Below the pieces are notes generated by a model. It was given only the letters and a program-made list of their open reading frames with translations. It was not told the DNA's origin and searched no databases. From Clostridiales bacterium (lineage in GTDB: Bacteria > Bacillota > Clostridia > Tissierellales > GPF-1): a stretch of 36,623 bases of DNA. Location of the stretch: positions 1-36,623 of the forward strand of contig JABXKS010000095.1 of assembly GCA_013619125.1 (NCBI GenBank). The letters are read 5' to 3'. The position numbers and the translations under genes are program-made. This document shows positions 16,817 through 22,653 of this stretch, one piece after another (position 1 is the stretch's first letter; the number at the start of each line of letters is the position of its first letter).

Positions 16817-18047
16817 CATCTAACTCCTTATTCTTCGGTATTTTCATGACTATGGTCGTACCTTTGTCTTGTGTGCTCTTGACCATTAAATCCGCTTCGG
16901 GTCCAAATAAATGTTGCAAGCGTTTATAGGTGTTCCAAATCCCAATCGAATCTGTCGTCTGCCCCTTTTTTTCCTTCATCTGCTGAATCTCTTTCAATCG
17001 AGACCTCGACATCCCGATCCCGTCATCAGTGACAGAGACTTCCACCCGATTGTTAAAATCAAGGGCTCGAATTCGTATCACACCGCCGTCTTCTTTAGGG
17101 AATATCCCATGATTGACTGCATTGCCTACCAAAGGTTGAATACTCATAAAGGGCACCCGTACATCCATCAAGGCATCATCCACTTCCCATTTCACCTTGA
17201 TCCCATCGCTTAGGCGTATATTTTGAATCTTTAAGTACTTCTCCGTATAATCCAATTCATCCTTGAGCATCACCGTCTGCTCCATATTTCGCTTCAACGT
17301 GTAACGGAGCATCTCTGAAAGAGCATAGACCATCTCCGAGGTCTTCGGCGCGTCTTCGATCAGAGCGAGAGAATTTATCGAACTCAATACATTAAAGAGA
17401 AAATGCGGATTGACCTGATTTTCCAACGCCTTCAATTCGGCTTCCTTCAGGGCTTTTTCCAATTCCATCCGTGCTTCCATTTCCTCAATCAGCTTGATGT
17501 TCTTCTCATTGAGTTTTTCTTGACTTAGGGTCAGCACGCTTTGTTCGACAATATAATTCGTAATAACAAACATTAATTCCGCAGCCGCTTTAATCTTGCG
17601 AACAGAAACCGCTTTGTTCTCTGCATACAATTGAACCAACTCGGGTTCCTTTTTCCATTCCTCGGAACGCATGCCCTGATCTTTCAACCAGGAAGGCGGC
17701 TCGCCCTTCACCTGTACCTGTCCCGCCAATAGGGCACCTATGAATTGCCCCTCGAATAGAATGGGTGCCGCAAAATCGACAAGACCCGTATGGCAATAAT
17801 AGATATACGGCTTATGGATCCGTGCCGCTTCCAATCCCCCATGAGCATCAGAATGAAAACATCGGAAACACTCTTCCCGCTCCCGCATAGCAGCGCAAAA
17901 CGGTGAGAAGTTGCTATATGCTGTAATCGGCGAACCGGTATAATCAACCGTTACAGCAGCCAATCCCGTCACCTCACAAAAACGATCTTGTATTTCTTGG
18001 AGTTTTTGAATATCGACAACATCTTCAAGACGAAATCCTTTGTTCAT
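16794..18047 (-). CDS. PocR-domain sensor histidine kinase (LytS/YesM type)
   Basis: About 417 residues. Residues 8-165 form a PocR-type ligand domain (LQEIQDRFCEVTGLAAVTVDYTGSPIT, then CF.CFHSDAHGG and YYCHTGLVDFAAPI), as in the propanediol regulator PocR. A coiled segment (about 185-215) leads to a His_kinase domain with the phospho-acceptor in NPHFLFN and to an HATPase with PLVGNAVNHGI and VTDDGIGMS. No membrane segment is seen, so it probably senses cytoplasmic diol or a related signal. AAGGGAG supports the ATG at 18047; a frame extending upstream lacks a site. It is co-transcribed with the response regulator. Confidence 0.9.
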   Translation of the reverse strand: MNKGFRLEDVVDIQKLQEIQDRFCEVTGLAAVTVDYTGSPITAYSNFSPFCAAMREREECFRCFHSDAHGGLEAARIHKPYIYYCHTGLVDFAAPILFEGQFIGALLAGQVQVKGEPPSWLKDQGMRSEEWKKEPELVQLYAENKAVSVRKIKAAAELMFVITNYIVEQSVLTLSQEKLNEKNIKLIEEMEARMELEKALKEAELKALENQVNPHFLFNVLSSINSLALIEDAPKTSEMVYALSEMLRYTLKRNMEQTVMLKDELDYTEKYLKIQNIRLSDGIKVKWEVDDALMDVRVPFMSIQPLVGNAVNHGIFPKEDGGVIRIRALDFNNRVEVSVTDDGIGMSRSRLKEIQQMKEKKGQTTDSIGIWNTYKRLQHLFGPEADLMVKSTQDKGTTIVMKIPKNKELDDVEDFDR

Positions 18048-18093
18048 ATTATCTCCCTTCACTTCTATCGATTCCCATTTTGTTTTGGTCTGC

Positions 18094-18122
18094 AATAAAA
18101 TCTTATCAGATTTGTTTGTGAA
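18094..18122 (-). promoter_or_regulatory. Possible promoter of the two-component operon
   Basis: On the minus strand TTCACA (18117-18122) and TTTATT (18094-18099) are 17 bases apart, upstream of the kinase gene. The match is moderate. Confidence 0.35.
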
Positions 18123-18148
18123 AGCCTAATGGAAAACGATACCAAAAC

Positions 18149-18164
18149 GACAAAATGACAAAAT
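18149..18164. repeat. Tandem GACAAAAT direct repeat between kinase and ParA genes
   Basis: Two perfect adjacent copies of GACAAAAT lie in the 192-base divergent region, preceded by a similar CCAAAAC. This could be a regulator binding site serving either direction. The function is not known. Confidence 0.4.
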
Positions 18165-18210
18165 ATTGTTCGTTTCGGTCAAGAAGCTTTCCTAATATTC
18201 ACCGTTTATT

Positions 18211-18219
18211 TGCTATCAT
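18211..18219 (+). promoter_or_regulatory. Possible extended -10 promoter of the ParA gene
   Basis: TGCTATCAT gives a TGnTATCAT extended -10 about 20 bases before the ATG. No clear -35 is visible. Confidence 0.35.
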
Positions 18220-18239
18220 TAGATTAAGGAGGAAGGATT

Positions 18240-18998
18240 ATGACTGTCATCGCGATCTACAACCGAAAAGGAGGTGTCGCCAAAACCACAACAGCTATCA
18301 ACTTAGCTGCTGCATTGGCGAACAATCAAAAACGTGTGCTCTTAATCGACAACGCCCCTCAAGCAAATGCAACCGCTGGGGTTGGTGTCAATCCATCCGC
18401 ACAATCAGGAATCGCCGCCTGGTTGACGGACCGCATGCCGGTAGAGAAGGTACTGATCCGTGAGGTATACCAAAACCTGGATCTGATTCCAAGTGATTAT
18501 TCCACAAACACCCACTCAAACCTTATAGATCGTTTCAGTTTGTCGAGTCATTTATCTCTCCTTACCATTCGCTATGATTTCATTGTTATTGACAATGATC
18601 CCACACTTGACCTTCTCACCGAAAATGCGTTATACGCGGCGGACACTGTTTTAATTCCCTTGCGAATCGATAAGTTCGCCCTGGATGGTTACCGAGAACT
18701 GCGGCGGCATCTGAAGGACTTTGAGAAAGAAACCCATTCGCATCTCCCTATACTTGGCATCCTTTTAACACAATATGAGTCTCGAACCCGTGTTATGAAA
18801 GGCATGCGCAAAGAGTTAGAAACCTCTCTCGGCGACCTGGTCTTTCAAACCACCATACGAAAAAACATTCAATTGGTTGAAGCGCCCTTCCTGGGACGGC
18901 CTATTTTTGATTACGCGCCTCGTGCAAAAGGCGCCATTGACTATGAATCCTTAGCTCAAGAGGTTTTACAACGCACAAAAAAGCAGGCTGTTTCGTAA
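18240..18998 (+). CDS. ParA/Soj-family ATPase in the pdu locus (candidate compartment-positioning protein)
   Basis: A 252-residue Soj-length ParA ATPase. The deviant Walker A is RKGGVAKTTT, with signature Lys10 and Lys15. The A' loop reads LLIDNAPQAN, where Soj has DxDPQGN. Walker B reads IVIDNDPTLD, where Soj has IDCPPSLG. RKNIQLVEAPFLGRPI matches the DNA-binding/dimer region. Ala39 therefore replaces the aspartate equivalent to B. subtilis Soj Asp40, whose change to Ala gives a hydrolysis-poor, DNA-bound dimer; an extra Asp sits near Walker B. No parB, parS, replication or conjugation gene is near. Flanked by the pdu regulators and pduUV, it resembles McdA-type ATPases that space carboxysomes, so a role in distributing Pdu compartments is my inference. 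AAGGAGG precedes the ATG. Confidence 0.85.
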   Translation: MTVIAIYNRKGGVAKTTTAINLAAALANNQKRVLLIDNAPQANATAGVGVNPSAQSGIAAWLTDRMPVEKVLIREVYQNLDLIPSDYSTNTHSNLIDRFSLSSHLSLLTIRYDFIVIDNDPTLDLLTENALYAADTVLIPLRIDKFALDGYRELRRHLKDFEKETHSHLPILGILLTQYESRTRVMKGMRKELETSLGDLVFQTTIRKNIQLVEAPFLGRPIFDYAPRAKGAIDYESLAQEVLQRTKKQAVS

Positions 18999-19013
18999 AG
19001 AAACGCCTGCTTT
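18980..19013. terminator. Bidirectional terminator between the ParA gene and pduV
   Basis: AAGCAGGC, a one-base bulge, GTTTC, a short loop, GAAAC and GCCTGCTT form a long hairpin with an A run on the left and a T run on the right, so it can act in both directions. The ParA stop codon (18996-18998) lies in its loop. Confidence 0.9.
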
Positions 19014-19014
19014 T

Positions 19015-19467
19015 TTATTTCTTTTTTTTCAGATGAATCATCTGTTCCAACTCCAGCAATTCCTCTCTCAAGGCCTCGAGCCCTTCTCCGGTGTGGTTGC
19101 TGATGGGAAACCATCTCCAAATACCCAACTCCTGCATCCGCTTGGATACCCGCAACAAATCCGCTTCTTCTGTATCAATCTTGGTTGCAATTCCGATCAC
19201 TTCGGTTTGAATCAAGCGCCGGTATTCCAAGTGGTTGCCCAGCATCGGCTTCGTCGCGTCAACAACCCACAGTACCAACTCCACTTGATTCGTCAGCTGT
19301 AAAAGCCTGCGAAAAAACCCTTGGTTTTCAAACATTTCCCCAGGAGTATCCATCCAGTCGCCATAAATCACGCATCCTGTTTTTTCTTCCCAGATCCGAT
19401 CCTGTGTCAATCGTTGTATCAAACTTGTTTTCCCTGCACCTACTACACCCAAGCATAAAATCTTCAT
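19015..19467 (-). CDS. pduV: PduV/EutP-family small GTPase
   Basis: A 150-residue P-loop GTPase: GVVGAGKTSLIQRL (G1), MDTPGE (G3), ATKID (G4) and PISNHTGEGLEAL (G5-like). EutP/PduV proteins associate with the outside of compartments, and PduV has been linked to compartment movement in engineered E. coli. The start is set at the ATG overlapping the pduU stop (ATGA); a frame six codons longer has no better site. The C-terminal KKKK lies next to the terminator. It lies convergent to the ParA gene. Confidence 0.9.
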   Translation of the reverse strand: MKILCLGVVGAGKTSLIQRLTQDRIWEEKTGCVIYGDWMDTPGEMFENQGFFRRLLQLTNQVELVLWVVDATKPMLGNHLEYRRLIQTEVIGIATKIDTEEADLLRVSKRMQELGIWRWFPISNHTGEGLEALREELLELEQMIHLKKKK

Positions 19468-19805
19468 GTGCGGCTCACTTGGCATCCGGTGAAGCCTAAT
19501 TTTTCCGACAACACTGATACCACCGAACGCAAGGAGGCTTCAACTGACGCCACCTCGCCTCGAACGACGACAGATCCACTGAATCGATCGACGTAACACA
19601 ATGAAATTCGCCCCGCCTTTGTCGCCAAATCGCCTGCAAGAATCGCACCTTCACCCGGCGTGATCGTTAAAATACCCAATGACTGCCCATAGGCTTCAGG
19701 AAACCCGAGCTTGTCGCATAATTCTCGCTGCGGTTTTGCTATAACATGTGCCAAAGTAATCTGTTTCCCTGGCACATATTCTTGAATCACTCGTTGTTTT
19801 TCCAT
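19464..19805 (-). CDS. pduU: PduU/EutS-type circularly permuted BMC shell protein
   Basis: A 113-residue protein starting MEKQRVIQEYVPGKQITLAHVIAKP, the beta-barrel-forming N-terminus of EutS/PduU, followed by SLGILTITPGEGAILAGDLATKAG and YVDRFSGSVVVRGEVASVEASL. These hexamers carry a plug-like barrel over the pore, and PduU is known to contact PduV. The pair is expressed as its own unit, about 4 kb from the pduA start and on the same strand as the main operon. AAGGGGG precedes the ATG. Confidence 0.92.
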   Translation of the reverse strand: MEKQRVIQEYVPGKQITLAHVIAKPQRELCDKLGFPEAYGQSLGILTITPGEGAILAGDLATKAGRISLCYVDRFSGSVVVRGEVASVEASLRSVVSVLSEKLGFTGCQVSRT

Positions 19806-19824
19806 GAGGTTCCCCCTTGTTTTT

Positions 19825-19853
19825 AGTGTAGCAATGGCTAGACCAAAAATGAA
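19825..19853 (-). promoter_or_regulatory. Possible promoter of pduUV
   Basis: On the minus strand TTCATT (19848-19853) and TACACT (19825-19830) are 17 bases apart, with a TG one base before the -10 (extended -10). The start codon follows closely. Confidence 0.4.
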
Positions 19854-19953
19854 TAAAGGTTATCGTCCAGTTCCTATACTTTCCGCCCTTTTTATTTTAC
19901 TTTGATTTTTTGCCTTTTTTTTCCACTCCAGACTTTTCTGACGGCTTCCTATT

Positions 19954-19962
19954 TGATATGAT
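19954..19962 (+). promoter_or_regulatory. Extended -10 promoter of the AraC-family gene
   Basis: TGATATGAT (TG-n-TATGAT) lies 38 bases before the ATG. The 12-mer TTGATATGATAG recurs at the same place before the PAS gene (22615-22626). An alternative reading is TTGATA (19953-19958) with TATATT (19975-19980) at 16-base spacing. Confidence 0.45.
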
Positions 19963-19999
19963 AGGGGTGTATCTTATATTCTCTTATAAAGGAGAGCTT

Positions 20000-21187
20000 A
20001 TGGAAACCTTAGAATCATTAATTCGATTGTTCCGATTCGCCACAAAAATTCCCGTTCACTGGATTTATAAAAATAAAATTTTACTGGCCGAGGAACCCAA
20101 TCAACACGACCCCTTAATAGAAACACACAGAAAAATTATTTTGAGTTTCCCTATGAAACTATCCGAATACGATAAGCCTGATCACCGCACAACAGAATTG
20201 AATGAAGCTTATTTTGCATTGCCTGCAAATGGCGGCTTGCTTGTCTTCGGCCCCATGCTGTTGCACCGTCCCACCGAGGAGAAAATCAGATTGCGCTTGA
20301 AGGGAACCAATCTTCCCTACGGACAATTGCCAACCCTCCGTCAATACGACTATGAACTGGCCGTAACCGGTGACGTGCAGCGATATTATTATGGCTACCT
20401 GGCTTGGAATATTTTCAGAAAGGAATTACTTTCATTCCAAACCACCATTGAAACTGATCCGATAGAGCTTCCAAAACCGGCACTTGCCGATTTCCCAGCA
20501 AACGACAACGTAGAGCAATATGTATTGGAAGAAAAAATGATGAAAGCCATTCGTCACGGACAACCCGAGATCGTCAAAAAAGCACTCTTTCACTATCAAA
20601 AACCGGGCTTTGATGGCTCACATCCAAATATGAAACTCTTACGTGCTGAGAAAAATCGACTAATCTCGACGGCAACCCTGGCGGCGCGTGCTGCCATTCA
20701 AGGCGGTCTTAGCGAAGAGCAAGCCCTGCAGCTGAAAGAGACTTATATTCAGCAGTCTGAAAAAGAGATGTCCTTCGATCCAGTTCGAATGCTTCACCTG
20801 ACTTTGGTCATTGATTTTGCCAACCAGGTCAATCAGAAACAAACCGGAACCTACTCTTCCTTGATCCTACGGGCAACCCATTTGATTGAGGAAAACAAAA
20901 CCAGAAACTATCTATTGAGCGAATTGGCCCAAGAGCTAAATCTTCATCCCAGTTACCTGTCACGCCTCTTGAAAGAAGAGACTGGAATGTCTTTTAAGCG
21001 CTATCTTACCCATATCCGCATGGAGACCGCAAAACAGATGCTCCAAAATCCCATCAACAGCATCATGGAAATTTCCCTTTATCTGGGCTATGGTGGTCAA
21101 AGCCACTTCACACAAGTCTTTCGAACAGAAACGGGCTTGACTCCCCTACAATTTCGAAAGCAGTTGTTGCTTCATAAGAAAAAATAA
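20000..21187 (+). CDS. AraC-family transcriptional regulator
   Basis: A 395-residue protein whose last 100 residues form a classic AraC DNA-binding domain: LLSELAQELNLHPSYLSRLLKEETGMSFKRYLTHIR and IMEISLYLGYGGQSHFTQVFRTETGLTPLQFRK. The N-terminal about 280 residues lack a receiver motif and are an unassigned sensor region, with similarity in layout to cytoplasmic YesN-like regulators. The start is set at the ATG after AAAGGAG; an open frame extends 30 codons upstream without a site. It is divergent from pduUV, so it may regulate that unit or the pdu operon, but the target is not shown by sequence. Confidence 0.85.
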   Translation: METLESLIRLFRFATKIPVHWIYKNKILLAEEPNQHDPLIETHRKIILSFPMKLSEYDKPDHRTTELNEAYFALPANGGLLVFGPMLLHRPTEEKIRLRLKGTNLPYGQLPTLRQYDYELAVTGDVQRYYYGYLAWNIFRKELLSFQTTIETDPIELPKPALADFPANDNVEQYVLEEKMMKAIRHGQPEIVKKALFHYQKPGFDGSHPNMKLLRAEKNRLISTATLAARAAIQGGLSEEQALQLKETYIQQSEKEMSFDPVRMLHLTLVIDFANQVNQKQTGTYSSLILRATHLIEENKTRNYLLSELAQELNLHPSYLSRLLKEETGMSFKRYLTHIRMETAKQMLQNPINSIMEISLYLGYGGQSHFTQVFRTETGLTPLQFRKQLLLHKKK

Positions 21188-21190
21188 AAC

Positions 21191-21237
21191 AAGAGAAGCG
21201 AAGGGGCTATCCGTTCACCATCCCCTTCGCTTCTCTT
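21191..21237. terminator. Bidirectional terminator after the AraC-family gene
   Basis: AAGAGAAGCGAAGGGG pairs perfectly over 16 bp with CCCCTTCGCTTCTCTT (21222-21237) across a 15-base loop. AT-rich runs flank both sides, between two convergent genes. Confidence 0.85.
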
Positions 21238-21243
21238 TGCCTT

Positions 21244-21888
21244 TTACTTTTGCATTTTTGACAAAATCATTTTTTGCCGCCTCATAATCCCCGCCTGATC
21301 CGCTATCGGGTTGCAAATGCTCGGTGCTCGGGGTATTGCTGCCAAAACCGCGCACTCTTCTCTTGTCAATTCGGAAACAGATTTTTGAAAGTAAATCTCC
21401 GCCGCTTCTCCAATCCCGTATGCACCCTCTCCAAAATAAACGAGATTCAAATACATGGTCAGTATCTCCTGTTTCGAGTACAAAGCTTCCAGCTCGACCG
21501 CCAACACCATATCCTTGATCTTTCGCTCCATGGTGCGTTCGGGTGATAAAAATAAGTTTTTTGCCAATTGTTGCGTCAACGTGCTACCGCCTTCCACAAT
21601 GCTCCCGGCTTGAATATCTACAATCGCAGCACGCGCAATCCCAAGCGGGTCAATACCAAAATGATAGTAGTATCGATGATCTTCTGCGTTCACGATTGCC
21701 TCATATAACTCTTCAGGAATCTCATCGTTCTCCACATACTCGCTTCTCTTTTGCTGAATCTGCTCCGGAATCCGACTATTCAATTGAAATTCTGCTTGTT
21801 TGATGCTGCCGTTGATCCACCCCACTAAAACAATCAACAATAAAAAAAGGGCTACCAGAATCTTTTTCATTTTATATCGTTTCTTCAT
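21244..21888 (-). CDS. mtgA: Monofunctional peptidoglycan glycosyltransferase (GT51)
   Basis: A 214-residue protein with one N-terminal membrane segment (about 8-25) and a GT51 domain. EDHRYYYHFGID holds the catalytic Glu, followed by GGSTLTQQLAKN, KIKDMVLAVELE, EILTMYLNLVYFGEGAYGI and AVLAAIPRAPS. It polymerises lipid II glycan strands outside the membrane. No transpeptidase domain follows, so it is the monofunctional type. AGGAGG lies 8 bases before the ATG. Monocistronic by appearance. Confidence 0.93.
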   Translation of the reverse strand: MKKRYKMKKILVALFLLLIVLVGWINGSIKQAEFQLNSRIPEQIQQKRSEYVENDEIPEELYEAIVNAEDHRYYYHFGIDPLGIARAAIVDIQAGSIVEGGSTLTQQLAKNLFLSPERTMERKIKDMVLAVELEALYSKQEILTMYLNLVYFGEGAYGIGEAAEIYFQKSVSELTREECAVLAAIPRAPSICNPIADQAGIMRRQKMILSKMQK

Positions 21889-21957
21889 CGGAATTCCTCC
21901 TAAGACAACGATACAAAGAAAATCTTACCCGGAACCCTTTTCTTTCTTACGAGTTTC

Positions 21958-22503
21958 TTAATTGTTAACTTGGTTGACACGTGGATAGACTCGTACAGCC
22001 GTCCACGCGACGATAACGAGAACGATCATATCCTTCACGACAAAGGGAATCAAACCTGCCTGAAGCGCCGCCAGCATGGTCATTGTCTTTCCAAAATACA
22101 AATTCACAATACCATAGAGATACAATACGCCAACAACATACACCAATGTCAGACCCAAAACACTCCAACCAAGTACCCCCGAAAAGGTCACTTTCCCCAT
22201 TCGCTCCACACCGTATCCAATCACCGTCGCACAAAGCAAGAATCCAATCAAATACCCAAAAGTCGGTTGAAAAATATAGGTGATCCCACCGCCATAAGCA
22301 AAGATTGGGATCCCGATCAATCCAATCATCAAATAAAGCAATTGTGACATCATCGCATTTTTTGCCCCCAAAAAAATACCAGCATACACGACAAAGGCCA
22401 ATTGCATGGTAATCGGAACCGGCGGTATGGGTATTTTAATAAATGCCCCAATCGCAGTAAGGGCTGTAAATAATGCAATTAAAATCATATCTCTCGTTTT
22501 CAT
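21958..22503 (-). CDS. bioY: BioY biotin transporter substrate-binding (S) component
   Basis: A 181-residue membrane protein with about six hydrophobic segments. ALTAIGAFIKIPIPPVPITMQ and the GGGITYIFQPTFGYLIGF block are hallmarks of BioY, the biotin-specific S unit of ECF transporters. No EcfA or EcfT genes are in the window, so it would use a shared energising module or act alone. The start is the ATG after GGAGG; a frame five codons longer buries this site. Promoter and BirA operator lie directly upstream. Confidence 0.94.
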   Translation of the reverse strand: MKTRDMILIALFTALTAIGAFIKIPIPPVPITMQLAFVVYAGIFLGAKNAMMSQLLYLMIGLIGIPIFAYGGGITYIFQPTFGYLIGFLLCATVIGYGVERMGKVTFSGVLGWSVLGLTLVYVVGVLYLYGIVNLYFGKTMTMLAALQAGLIPFVVKDMIVLVIVAWTAVRVYPRVNQVNN

Positions 22504-22533
22504 TGTAAACCTCCACATAATAACTTGTTTACA
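22504..22533 (-). promoter_or_regulatory. BirA (biotin repressor) operator of bioY
   Basis: An inverted repeat TGTAAAC-N16-GTTTACA (22504-22510 and 22527-22533) matches the BirA operator half-sites TTGTAAACC/GGTTTACAA with the 14-base spacing between 9-mers seen in Gram-positives. It lies between the -10 box and the start codon of a biotin transporter gene. Confidence 0.85.
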
Positions 22534-22561
22534 TTAAAACAAACCCGTCCACATTTGTCAA
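22533..22561 (-). promoter_or_regulatory. bioY promoter
   Basis: On the minus strand a consensus TTGACA (22556-22561) and TTTAAT (22533-22538) are 17 bases apart, directly upstream of the BirA operator, which would cover the transcription start. Confidence 0.75.
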
Positions 22562-22615
22562 CCAAAATTATAATGATAGTTTACGTACCAATTCCTTTTC
22601 CCAGCTCCTTCCTTT

Positions 22616-22624
22616 TGATATGAT
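22616..22624 (+). promoter_or_regulatory. Extended -10 promoter of the PAS-protein gene
   Basis: TGATATGAT, an extended -10, lies about 30 bases before the ATG. It shares TTGATATGATAG with the promoter at 19953-19964. Confidence 0.45.
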
Positions 22625-22653
22625 AGAGAAAAGGTAATAAGGAGGGAAGTCCA

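Noticed and set aside
18240-18998. ParA gene as a remnant of a plasmid or integrative element
   Set aside because: No parB, replication, integrase or conjugation gene is nearby, and the gene is framed on both sides by pdu-related units; codon use looks like its neighbours.
22525-22542. TTGTTT-N6-AAACAA palindrome over the bioY -10 box as a separate operator
   Set aside because: It overlaps the better-supported BirA half-site and can be explained by it and the promoter's AT content.
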